From Labilithrix sp. (lineage in GTDB: Bacteria > Myxococcota_A > Polyangia > Polyangiales > Polyangiaceae), in assembly GCA_019637195.1 (NCBI GenBank), contig JAHBWA010000008.1:1-64000 (forward strand): a stretch of DNA of 64,000 nucleotides, read 5' to 3'. Shown here one piece after another: positions 42,814-50,676 of this stretch. The notes beneath the pieces were generated by a model. It ran no database searches and was not told the DNA's origin. It worked only from the letters and a program-made list of their open reading frames with translations. Position numbers and translations under genes: made by a program. The number at the start of each line of letters is the position of its first letter. Position 1 is the first letter of the stretch.

Positions 42814-43737
42814 ATGCTCTTCAGCCGCTCCGACGGTTCGCTCGCGCGTGACGTGCCAGCCTACAGGCGGATCATGCCTTACATCATGCGCGGCAAGAAC
42901 GAGTCGGCCGCGTACTTCGAGCAGGAGCTCGATCTCACCGAGACGCAGGCGTTCATCGAGCGCTGGAACGCGACGTCGCCGCTCCGGATCACGCTGTTCC
43001 ACGTCTACCTCTGGGCGGTGATCCAGACGCTCGCCGCGCGGCCTCGGCTCAACCGCTTCGTCGCCGGCTCGCGCATCTACGACCGCGACGGCATCTGGAT
43101 CAGCTACTCCGCCAAGAAGGCCATGCGGGACGACGCGCCCGTCGTCGTGCTCAAGAAGCGCTTCGAGGCCGGCCGGCCGTTCGGCGAGCTCGTCGAGCAG
43201 CTCCACGGCCACGTCGGCCAGGGGCGCTCCGACGAGAAGAGCCACGTGGACAAGGAGCTCTCGCTCGTCCTCGCGCTGCCGTCGCTCCTCGTGCGCGCGC
43301 TCATCGCGCTGCAGCGATGGCTGGACGCCTGGAACCTGCTCCCGAGCTCGCTCATTCGCCCCGATCCCATGTACGCGTCGATGTTCGTCGCCAACCTCGG
43401 GAGCCTCAAGCTGGAGGCCGTGCATCATCACCTCTACGAGTACGGCAACATCCCGATCTTCGCCTGCATCGGCCGCTCGAAGCGCGTGGTCGCCGTCGAC
43501 GAGCGCGGCGCGGTGACGACCCGCTTGGTCGCGACCGTGAAGTACACCTACGACGAGCGCGTCGAGGACGGGCTCTACTGCGCGGCGGCCCTCGGTCACC
43601 TCCAGAAGCTCGTCGAGCGCCCCGCCGAAGCCGGGCTCGAGCGCGCCTCGATCGCGCAGGACCGCGTCGACGGCGCGAAGGACCGCGTCGACGGCGCGAA
43701 GGTCGTCGACGAGAGGACGAGCGCCAATGCTGCCTGA
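42814..43737 (+). CDS. 2-oxoacid dehydrogenase acyltransferase-fold protein lacking catalytic His (307 aa)
   Basis: The protein matches the catalytic (CAT-like) domain of dihydrolipoyl acyltransferases: DVPAYRRIMPYIMRGKNESA near the N-terminus, ITLFHVYLWAVIQTLAARPR and NRFVAGSRIYDRDGIWISYS, MFVANLGSLKLEAVHHHLYE, and the C-terminal VKYTYDERVEDGLYCAAALG. The canonical last motif is DHRxxDG; here His is replaced by Glu (DERVEDG), so normal acyl transfer is unlikely. No lipoyl or E3-binding domain is present and no dehydrogenase genes are nearby. The end of the gene carries a 21-bp tandem duplication and overlaps the M28 gene by 11 bases. Confidence 0.85.
   Translation: MLFSRSDGSLARDVPAYRRIMPYIMRGKNESAAYFEQELDLTETQAFIERWNATSPLRITLFHVYLWAVIQTLAARPRLNRFVAGSRIYDRDGIWISYSAKKAMRDDAPVVVLKKRFEAGRPFGELVEQLHGHVGQGRSDEKSHVDKELSLVLALPSLLVRALIALQRWLDAWNLLPSSLIRPDPMYASMFVANLGSLKLEAVHHHLYEYGNIPIFACIGRSKRVVAVDERGAVTTRLVATVKYTYDERVEDGLYCAAALGHLQKLVERPAEAGLERASIAQDRVDGAKDRVDGAKVVDERTSANAA
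43660..43701 (+). repeat. perfect 21-bp tandem repeat
   Basis: gaccgcgtcgacggcgcgaa(g) is present twice without mismatch (43660-43680, 43681-43701), adding DRVDGAK twice in frame at the C-terminus of the acyltransferase-like protein. Confidence 0.95.
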
Positions 43738-45037
43738 GCGCATCACCGACACGTCGCCGAGCTCCGGGACGAGGCCCATGAAGTCGAGCGGAGACGACGC
43801 ATCGCTCGGCGCCCACCTCGTCGCTCGGACGAAGGCGCTCCTCGATCGGTACCCGCACCGCCTGACCGGCACGACCGGCGAGCGCGGTCTCCAGGAGGCC
43901 TGCGCGAAGGAGCTCGAAGAGCTCGGCGGCGTCACCGAGTGGCACGGCTTCCGCTGGGGCCGCAGCATCTACGCGAGCCTGGCCTTCCATTTCGGGCTGG
44001 CCACGGCGGCGCTCGTGCTCGGGTACTGGGCGCCGGTCGCCGCGGCCGGTCTCCACCTCCTGATCGCCGCGTCGTACGCGTCGGAGTCGGCGCGCAAGCG
44101 CCCCATCCTGCGCTGGGCGCTGCCGACCGTCGCCTCGCAGAACGCCGTCGTGACGTTCGCGTCTCGCCGCCCGATGACCCATCGCATCGTGACGCTCGCC
44201 CACGCCGACGCTGCATACACGGGCGTGCTCTTCACGCCCTCGATCGTGCGCATGGCCGCGAAGGAGACGCAGAACCCGATCGCGCGCCTCTTCCGGAAGG
44301 GCCTCGCGCTCGCGACGGCGTCGCTCGTCGCGCTCGCCGCCGTCGAGCTGGTCACGGCCTGGCTCTCGGTCGGCGTCGTCGGGCGCGTCGTCCCTGCCGT
44401 GCTGCTCGCCATCCCCTCGCTCGCAGCGTTCGTCCTCAACGCGGACGTCGTGGTCCGCAACCGCGTGGTGCCCGCGGCCAACGACAACCTCTCCGGCTGC
44501 GTCGCCACGCTGGAGCTCGCGCGCCGCCTCGCGAAGACCCTGCCCGACGACATCGAGCTCGTGACGGTGATCACGGGCTGCGAGGAGGCGGGGGCGGGAG
44601 GCGCGACGAACCTGGCGCGGGACTTTGTCGCGGCGCGGCGCTGGTCGACGGCGGACACGACGGTGCTCGCGTTCGACACCTTCTCCGGCGGCGAGCCGCG
44701 GCTGCTCCAGGAGGGAGAGCTCGTGGCCAAGCCGCTGCCGCCGCGACTCGTCGCGCTCGCGGAGCAGGTCTGCCGCCGGCACCCCGAGACCGGTCCGGTC
44801 ACCCCCTACGAGATCCCGTCGGGCGCGACGGACGCGTGGCCGTTCCTCATCGCCGGGTTCGAGTCGATGGCGATCACGTGCATCGATCCTGCCCTCGGCG
44901 CGCCGAGGAACTACCACCTGCCCACGGACACGGCGGAGAACCTCGACCCCGAGGCCTTCGCGAAGACCTTCGCGTTCACCGAGAAGCTCGTCTTGGCGCT
45001 CGCGGCGGAGCGAAGCCGCGCGACGACGACGGAGTGA
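43727..45037 (+). CDS. M28-type peptidase with internal TM segments (436 aa)
   Basis: A second, unrelated-looking M28 family member. N-terminal helical region (GAHLVARTKALLDRYPHRLT), then two hydrophobic pairs at about residues 84-115 and 190-228, with metal-site motifs around them: VTLAHADAAYTG, VPAANDNLSGCVATLELARR (ANDNxSG of M28), VITGCEEAGAGGATNL (Glu pair) and NYHLPTDTAENL (final His). All zinc-ligand regions are recognisable, so activity is plausible. It starts 11 bases inside the upstream acyltransferase-like gene, so the two are coupled. Convergent with the sugar-dehydrogenase lipoprotein, six bases away. Confidence 0.82.
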   Translation: MLPERITDTSPSSGTRPMKSSGDDASLGAHLVARTKALLDRYPHRLTGTTGERGLQEACAKELEELGGVTEWHGFRWGRSIYASLAFHFGLATAALVLGYWAPVAAAGLHLLIAASYASESARKRPILRWALPTVASQNAVVTFASRRPMTHRIVTLAHADAAYTGVLFTPSIVRMAAKETQNPIARLFRKGLALATASLVALAAVELVTAWLSVGVVGRVVPAVLLAIPSLAAFVLNADVVVRNRVVPAANDNLSGCVATLELARRLAKTLPDDIELVTVITGCEEAGAGGATNLARDFVAARRWSTADTTVLAFDTFSGGEPRLLQEGELVAKPLPPRLVALAEQVCRRHPETGPVTPYEIPSGATDAWPFLIAGFESMAITCIDPALGAPRNYHLPTDTAENLDPEAFAKTFAFTEKLVLALAAERSRATTTE

Positions 45038-45043
45038 GTCGCC

Positions 45044-46351
45044 TCACTCCGCGCGGAAGCGGAAGATGACGCCGGTGTCCGTCGTCACGTAGAGCTTCTC
45101 GTCCGGGCCCATCACGAGCGAGCGGACACGCTCCGTGACGTCCGAGAACTGCTTGGTTTCGACGACGCTGCTCAGCGAGTCGTCGAAGTCGAGCACCTCG
45201 ATCTTCCGGCCGTTGAGGAAGCCCACCGCGAGCCGGTAGTCCCACGACTTCCAGCTCGCGCCGCGCAGGAACGTGCACGGCGACATGCCGTTCGACACGT
45301 CGTGCTTCCAGATCGGCGGCACCGCCGTCGGCACCGCCATCGTGTCGGTCATGAGCGCGCCGCTGTAGCCGTTGTACTGCCCGTTGTCGTTCGGGTTCCA
45401 GCCGCCGTTCGCGCCCGCCGTGAGCTTCGTCACCTCGTCGTCGTTACCCGGGCCGTGCTCCGAAATGAAGACGCTCCCGTACCACGGGTGGAAGGTGATG
45501 CCCTGGGGGTTGCGGAAGCCGAGCGCCCAGATCAGGTTGCGGCTGCCGATGTTCGGGTTGCCCGGCGCGGCCACGCCGTTGGTCGTGAAGCGCAGGACCT
45601 TCGAGCCCAGGGCCTCGACGTTCTGCGGGATCGTCGCGCTGTGGTTGTCCCCCGTCGTCAGGTAGAGCATGCCGTCGGGGCCGAAGCGGAGGCGTCCGCC
45701 GGAATGGGAGCCTGCGCCGCCGTTCGTCGTCGCCGCTGCCTTGTACGAGATGCCCGTGACGATGTCGGTGCGGTCCGTGAGCGTGTCCGTCTCCGAGAGG
45801 CGGTAGCGGACGACGCGGTTGTCCTTGGTCCCGCCCGCGTCGTGGGAGAAATAGAGATAGATGCGCCGGTTCGTGGCGAACGCGGGATCGACCGCGACGC
45901 CCATGAGCCCGCTCTGTCCCTCGGCGAAGAGCCCGGCGAGCGGGTTGCCCGTGCTCGCCGCGTTCGCCACGACGGTCGAGGCCGGACTGTTCCCGAGCGT
46001 GAGCTTTCGCAGCGCGCCGCCCCGGACGGTGAAGAGCGCCGAGCCGTCGGGGAGGAACGCGAGGTCCCAGATGACGGCGCCGCCGAGCGAGAGCACCGGC
46101 TCGCGGGAGATCGTCGGCTCGTCGGCCGAGCGCGGGGGCGGGCCGGCGTCCACGCCCGCGTCGCCGCCGGCGTCACCCCCGCTCGGCGGGCCTCCTCCGT
46201 CCGAGGTCGGGTCGCCGCCGTCAGCGCCGCCGCTGCCGCCGTCGCTCGAACCTCCGTCTGCATCGTCGGCGTTGTTCGAGGAGCTCTCGCACGCGAACGC
46301 GAGCGGCAACGACAACAAGAGCGCAAGAGAGGAAGGGCGCAGGCCGAGCAT
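45044..46351 (-). CDS. PQQ-dependent sugar dehydrogenase-type lipoprotein (GSDH family, 435 aa)
   Basis: Signal MLGLRPSSLALLLSLPLAFA then Cys21 (lipobox AFAC), a Ser/Gly/Asp linker to about residue 75, then a six-bladed glucose/sorbosone dehydrogenase propeller: VIWDLAFLPDGSALFTVRGG, GQSGLMGVAVDPAFATNRRI, GSHSGGRLRFGPDGMLYLTT, WALGFRNPQGITFHPWYGSV, SEHGPGNDDEVTKL and LGGAVIWD-like repeats. These are soluble-GDH/Hedgehog-interacting-like proteins that oxidise sugars with PQQ and Ca2+. The EHGPGxxDE motif corresponds to the metal/PQQ region. A hairpin lies two bases before the start codon and no ribosome binding site is obvious. Confidence 0.88.
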   Translation of the reverse strand: MLGLRPSSLALLLSLPLAFACESSSNNADDADGGSSDGGSGGADGGDPTSDGGGPPSGGDAGGDAGVDAGPPPRSADEPTISREPVLSLGGAVIWDLAFLPDGSALFTVRGGALRKLTLGNSPASTVVANAASTGNPLAGLFAEGQSGLMGVAVDPAFATNRRIYLYFSHDAGGTKDNRVVRYRLSETDTLTDRTDIVTGISYKAAATTNGGAGSHSGGRLRFGPDGMLYLTTGDNHSATIPQNVEALGSKVLRFTTNGVAAPGNPNIGSRNLIWALGFRNPQGITFHPWYGSVFISEHGPGNDDEVTKLTAGANGGWNPNDNGQYNGYSGALMTDTMAVPTAVPPIWKHDVSNGMSPCTFLRGASWKSWDYRLAVGFLNGRKIEVLDFDDSLSSVVETKQFSDVTERVRSLVMGPDEKLYVTTDTGVIFRFRAE

Positions 46352-46699
46352 GCGACGAGTCTAACGGGCACGCCTCGTCGAGCAAGCCGAACATGGACGC
46401 GCGCCGCCTCCCCGCTGGCGGCGCCTCGAGGATGTCCATTCGAGCCGGGGTCCTGAAGAACCGCTCCGGAGGAGCGACGGCCCCGACGCCCACGCAGTGG
46501 AGCTCGGAGGTGACGACCGCGACCTGGCGGCGTGACGAGGCGAGCTCCCGGTCGTCCCCATCGACGAGCGATCGCATCCGAGGCTCGCGGCCGCGGCGCG
46601 CGCACCTCCGCGGGCTCGACGTCCCGCCGGCACGGCATGGGCGTGCTCGGGACGGCGTCCAGCTCCGCGAGGACGACGACGGCCGAGCGCGGGCCGGAG
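46352..46699. other. 348-bp region without a supported gene
   Basis: It contains the 5' flank of the sugar-dehydrogenase gene and the 3' flank of the lipoprotein at 46700. The one structure seen is an inverted repeat cgacgag (46353-46359) / ctcgtcg (46374-46380) whose loop is 14 bases and which ends two bases from the ATG at 46351. Reading frames here are Arg/Ser-rich noise. Confidence 0.5.
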
Positions 46700-47752
46700 T
46701 CACGGGCTGCAGGTCACGTCGGAGTGCGCGCGGCCCAGCCGGATGGTCGTTCCGAGGACGGTAATGCGCACCGCGACGACGTCGATGTCGGCGAGCCCCC
46801 CGTCGATCGTGATGACTTGCTCGTTCAGGATGATGGATAGGCCCACGGGGAGGCCGACGACCACCTGATTGGGGGCGCCGGACGGCGTGATGACGATCGG
46901 CGGAAGCAGCGGAGGAGCGACGATCAGGTTCGAGATGATCGCGCCGCCGTCGACGGCGGGCGGACACTGGGCGCGAGTTTGTCCCGTGATGGTGGTCGCG
47001 GTGATCGTCGCGAGCCCGACCACGCTCAGGGTGAGGCCGGACGCCGTCGCGTTCGACTGGGCGACCAACCCCGCCCCCTGCGTCGTCGCGTTGATCGCGT
47101 TGATGGTGCCGAGGCCTGCGATCGTGACGTTCGCGACGCTCGTGGTGAGCAGCCCGCCGTCGGGCGAGAGTGGTCCGACGCCCACGTTGAGCCCCGCGCT
47201 CGTCTGGACGCCGTACGCGTCGCCGCTGAAGGTGACGGTCGGTGGGATACAGACGGAGCCGTCCGCGCAGGTGAACCGGAAGCCGACGCCGCTCGTATCC
47301 GACGAGCAGAGGACGTAGTTGGTCGACAGGACTCCGGCGGGGAGGACCTCGTCGATCGTCGCGGCGCACTCGAGGTCCGCGAGCTGCGGTGGCGCGCAGT
47401 CGAGGCCCGCGAAAATCTCGTACGTGAACGTCCAGGTGCCGCTCGGGTCGTCCTCGCTCGGGCAGAGCCCGACGATCGCCTCGGTGGTGTTGTCGTCGTT
47501 GAAGTTCAAGCACGTGACGATGTCGCTCACGCAGCGGTGAGCGCCGCCGGCTGGAGGCGTTCGGACGCCGGTGATCCGGACCGAGTTGCCGCTGAAGTCC
47601 GAGCCGAGGGCGACCCCGATCGCGGCGATGTCGGGTGGGATGGTCTTCTTCTTGCCCGGGAGGGTCGCGCAGGCCAGCGCCGTCGTGAGCGCGGCGAACC
47701 CGCACATCGCTCGCAGGACGGCGCTCCGGCGCACGTATCCTCGCTTCTTCAT
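46700..47752 (-). CDS. lipoprotein with choice-of-anchor P-like C-terminal domain (350 aa)
   Basis: From the ATG at 47752: MKKRGYVRRSAVLRAMCGFA with lipobox TALAC. Residues about 38-150 form a domain shared with the next gene (IGVALGSDFSGNSVRITGVR, VTCLNFNDDN, DDPSGTWTFTYEIFAGLDC, EVLPAGVLSTNYVLCS). The C-terminal ~200 residues ('DAYGVQTSAGLNVGVGPLSP', 'NATASGLTLSVVGLATITAT', TRAQC) resemble the choice-of-anchor P family of surface proteins. It is 56 bases from the paralog at 47809 on the same strand, so they form an operon. No catalytic motif. Confidence 0.78.
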   Translation of the reverse strand: MKKRGYVRRSAVLRAMCGFAALTTALACATLPGKKKTIPPDIAAIGVALGSDFSGNSVRITGVRTPPAGGAHRCVSDIVTCLNFNDDNTTEAIVGLCPSEDDPSGTWTFTYEIFAGLDCAPPQLADLECAATIDEVLPAGVLSTNYVLCSSDTSGVGFRFTCADGSVCIPPTVTFSGDAYGVQTSAGLNVGVGPLSPDGGLLTTSVANVTIAGLGTINAINATTQGAGLVAQSNATASGLTLSVVGLATITATTITGQTRAQCPPAVDGGAIISNLIVAPPLLPPIVITPSGAPNQVVVGLPVGLSIILNEQVITIDGGLADIDVVAVRITVLGTTIRLGRAHSDVTCSP

Positions 47753-47808
47753 GGCGTGCTTCGAGGCTACGTCGTTCGAGTCGCTCGGCCCGCACCGCGT
47801 CTCGGCGG

Positions 47809-48246
47809 TCATGAGCACGTGACCTGGACGGTCGTGACCGTGCCGGCGGGGAGCACCTGCCCGGTCGTCGCAGGGCAGACCACGCCGGTGATCGGGCTCC
47901 CCGGACAGTTGGTCCCCTTGAACAGCTCGTACGAGAAGTTCCACGTGCCGCTCGGGACGTTCGTTGACGGACACAGTCCCGGGATGATCCCGGTCCCACC
48001 GTCACTGCCGAAGTTCAAGCAGGTGACGACGGCGCTCTCGCAGAAGTATGCGCCGTTGGCGGAAGGTGTCCGCGCTCCCGTGACCCTCACCGACGCATCG
48101 CCGAAGTCTCCGTACAGCGCCATTCCGAGCGCCGCGACCTCGCCCTCTTCGCGGCGCGGGGCGTCGCTCGGGCTCTCCGAGCACGCCAGCAGCGCCGAGA
48201 GCCCGACGAGGCTGGCTGCGACCACCAGTGCCACGATCCTGCGCAT
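47809..48246 (-). CDS. small lipoprotein paralogous to N-terminal half of its neighbour (145 aa)
   Basis: The ATG at 48246 follows a G-rich Shine-Dalgarno (ggggggag). Signal MRRIVALVVAASLVGLSALL then AC (lipobox LLAC). The body (LGMALYGDFGDASVRVTGAR, VTCLNFGSDG, NVPSGTWNFSYELFKGTNCP, QVLPAGTVTTVQVTCS) matches residues about 40-150 of the next gene, position for position, including six cysteines. It lacks the choice-of-anchor-like extension. The pair is a tandem duplication followed by domain gain or loss. Confidence 0.85.
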   Translation of the reverse strand: MRRIVALVVAASLVGLSALLACSESPSDAPRREEGEVAALGMALYGDFGDASVRVTGARTPSANGAYFCESAVVTCLNFGSDGGTGIIPGLCPSTNVPSGTWNFSYELFKGTNCPGSPITGVVCPATTGQVLPAGTVTTVQVTCS

Positions 48247-48759
48247 GTCTCCCCCCGGAGCGCTCGACGAGGGCGTCGAGTCGGCGGACGGAAATGCAAG
48301 GCGGACGCCACACCGAGGGCGCGGTCCTGTGACCTGCCTCGGCCCGCGCCGGCGGGCGACGCGCCGGCGGGCGACGCGCGGCGCACGCACGCTCTTCGGC
48401 CCGCTCGGCGACGACGTCGCCGCCGCGGTGTGCACGTGTAGCGGAAGGCACCGTACGGAGGCCGTCGCACGGCGGATCGCCGACCGCCCGTGCGTGACCG
48501 CGCCGCGCGCACGGCGGGCGCGCCGCGCGTGACCGCGCTGCGAGCGTGCCTCGATGCAACCGTTCGCTCGTAGCAGGATGGCTTGCGCCTCGACGCGTCG
48601 AGCGATCGACCCCGCGGAACTGCTCGAGAAGCGCGCCGGGCGCGAGAGGCGCCGCGCGGGCGCGGACCGCGCACCGAACTTGCGTCACGCAGCGACGAGC
48701 GACACACGGTACGCCGCGCGCTCCGGCCGCCGTGCTCGACGAGGAATGAGGAGGATGTC
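48247..48759. other. 513-bp divergent intergenic region with GC-rich repeats
   Basis: This lies between the divergent lipoprotein pair and the FGE-like lipoprotein. It includes a perfect 15-bp tandem repeat (gcgccggcgggcgac at 48346-48360 and 48361-48375) and two copies of gcgtgaccgcgc (near 48492 and 48529). GAGGAGGA around 48747-48754 is the ribosome binding site of the plus-strand gene. I see no coding sequence. Confidence 0.6.
48346..48375. repeat. perfect 15-bp tandem repeat, two copies
   Basis: gcgccggcgggcgac occurs twice in direct succession, in a gene-free region of very high GC. A slippage origin is likely. Confidence 0.9.
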
Positions 48760-50373
48760 GTGGTACGCACCGACTTCGTGACCCCCGGGGTGCTGGCGCT
48801 CGTGGGTCTCGCCACCGTCACGCTCGCGACCGCAGGATGCAAATCGGACGACGAGCCGCGCATCGCCAGCAAGATCCACCCTGCGTGCGCGAAGGGCGAC
48901 ACGTGGCTCCCCGGCTGCGAGTGCGGTGACGACTGCCCGAGGCATCCGTCGGACGACCCCGGCGCGGGCGGCGGGATCAACGGCGTGGTGGACGGGACCG
49001 AGACCGACGTCGACTGCGGCGGCGGCAGCGCCCCGAAGTGCGGCGAGGGGAAGCGCTGCGTCGTGGACAGCGACTGCGAGGTCGCCTGCAACTACGCGAA
49101 GCGGTGCGTGAGCGCGCCGAGCTGCAAGACGCACCTCGGCGGAGACACGTGCGGGATCGGCGAGGTCGGGGAGTCGAGCGCAAAGCACGAGAGCTGCTGC
49201 CGCTCGCTCGAGGTGCCCGGGTTCTCCGATCCGACGCGTCCGGGGAGGACGGTGTACCTCGACAAGTACGAGATCACCGCTGGCCGCGTCCGCGCGTTCA
49301 TCGAGCAGCTCGCGGCCGACAGCGGCGGTGAGCCCGACGTGAAGCGCTGGATCGCCGAGCATCGCCCGCGGATCTGGGACTCGGACTGGGACGGCTTCCT
49401 CCCGACGAGCTACGAGACGGGCTCCGCCGTGATCAACCGGCGCCTGCTCGGGGACCCGCGGCTCGAGGACATCGGCTACGAGGGGCCTCCGGGGCCCGGC
49501 GTCATCCTGCCGCCCGCCACCGACCAGATCCGCAACTTCGGCGTCAACTACCAGTTCGGCGCCGAGGTCTACGTCGACCTCCACGGCAACAACTGCGGGA
49601 CGTACCCGAACACCTATGGGTTTCCGACGTACTGGTACCCGCCCGACGTCCTCGCTCGGAGCGGCCAGCTCCCGCGGGCCGACGGGATCGGGTACCGCGG
49701 GGAGGCGATCCCGGCGAAGGAGCTCCTCGACGTCAAGTCGATGAACTGCATCACGAACGCGATGCTCGCGGCGTTCTGCGCGTGGGACGGCGGGCAGCTC
49801 GCCACGGACGAGGTGCTCGACCACGTCACCTCGTCGCCGCTGTCGCTCGGCAACCTCTCGGGGTGCGGAGAGCAGATCGACGATCACGGTGCGCTCCTCG
49901 GCGACCGTCTCGGCAACACCGTCCAGAGCGGCGGCGCCTGCGCGCCCGTGCCGCTCGTCAACGCCACGTTCGACGCGGGGGACGAGCTCCCTGCCCCGAA
50001 CAGCCCGCTCAACGTCCACAATTACCACTACCCCGACACGGGGGACGTGACGCACGACAAGTCGTGGCAGATCTCGGCGCCCGGGCGCGCGAGCCTGGCG
50101 GACGCGGCCAGCGGCGCGCCGGTGGACGCGATCCGGCTCCGCTCGAAGGACGAGCCCTGGATGGACCTGCACGGCAACCTCAACGAAGCCGCGCTCGAGA
50201 CGTCTGACGGCGCCTTCACCGGGCGCTTCGCGCTCAAGTACCGCGGCATCGGCTACGGCAGCTCGCGGTCCGCGCTCAACATGACGGCCATCCGCGGCGA
50301 GAGCGTGCTGCGCATCCAGAGGCCCGAAGCGAAGGCGGCCTACTCGGGTGGTCGCTGCATGCGCTTCAAGTAG
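48760..50373 (+). CDS. FGE/SUMF1-sulfatase-modifying-like lipoprotein (537 aa)
   Basis: A GTG start with an excellent AGGAGG at 48749-48754 gives a signal peptide ending LATAGC (lipobox, Cys about 27). A Cys-rich region follows (CAKGDTWLPGCECGDDCPRH, 'DVDCGGGSAPKCGEGKRCVV', 'CEVACNYAKRCVSAPSC'). The C-terminal ~370 residues follow the formylglycine-generating-enzyme-like fold: VYLDKYEITAGRVRAFIEQL, MNCITNAMLAAFCAWDGGQL (usual xVNxVTWxxAxAYCxWxGGRL), MDLHGNLNEAALE (usual DMxGNVWEW) and final GGRCMRFK (GFRC). Several normally conserved Trp are replaced, so it may bind rather than oxidise. Exported and probably surface anchored. Confidence 0.82.
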   Translation: MVRTDFVTPGVLALVGLATVTLATAGCKSDDEPRIASKIHPACAKGDTWLPGCECGDDCPRHPSDDPGAGGGINGVVDGTETDVDCGGGSAPKCGEGKRCVVDSDCEVACNYAKRCVSAPSCKTHLGGDTCGIGEVGESSAKHESCCRSLEVPGFSDPTRPGRTVYLDKYEITAGRVRAFIEQLAADSGGEPDVKRWIAEHRPRIWDSDWDGFLPTSYETGSAVINRRLLGDPRLEDIGYEGPPGPGVILPPATDQIRNFGVNYQFGAEVYVDLHGNNCGTYPNTYGFPTYWYPPDVLARSGQLPRADGIGYRGEAIPAKELLDVKSMNCITNAMLAAFCAWDGGQLATDEVLDHVTSSPLSLGNLSGCGEQIDDHGALLGDRLGNTVQSGGACAPVPLVNATFDAGDELPAPNSPLNVHNYHYPDTGDVTHDKSWQISAPGRASLADAASGAPVDAIRLRSKDEPWMDLHGNLNEAALETSDGAFTGRFALKYRGIGYGSSRSALNMTAIRGESVLRIQRPEAKAAYSGGRCMRFK

Positions 50374-50676
50374 CGGCGGACCGCAGCACCGCTGGGGTCG
50401 CGGGTCCTCGCGATCCCGCGCCTCGGCGAGGGCGCCGAGCGCCCGCGAGCAGGGGCCTCGTCGCCGCGCCGTCCGGTCCGGACGGCGCAGCGATCGGGCT
50501 CCGAGCGCTCGATCGATCTCCGCCCGCGGTGGGATCTGCACCGAGTCGTCGTCGGCCGACCGTTCGCTCGACGGGAGTCGTGATGCTCGATTTGTAAACG
50601 TAAACACCTGAGCTCTGGTCGGTCACTGCGACACCAGGTACCACGCTCGTCACAGCCTCCACGTGACGAGCTCCCC
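50374..50676. other. 303-bp intergenic region with an AT-rich pocket
   Basis: Upstream of the giant M19 gene. The stretch at 50588-50612 (atttgtaaacgtaaacacct) is clearly lower in GC than its surroundings and contains a short direct repeat gtaaac/gtaaac; it is the best promoter candidate for the downstream gene. Nothing else is seen. Confidence 0.45.

Noticed and set aside
46361..46633. A 90-aa minus-strand frame in the gap before the sugar dehydrogenase
   Set aside because: Ser/Arg-rich, no signal peptide, motif or ribosome binding site.
48346..48375. GC-rich tandem repeats as a CRISPR array or origin iterons
   Set aside because: Only two 15-bp copies without spacers, and no DnaA-like or AT-rich unwinding region nearby.
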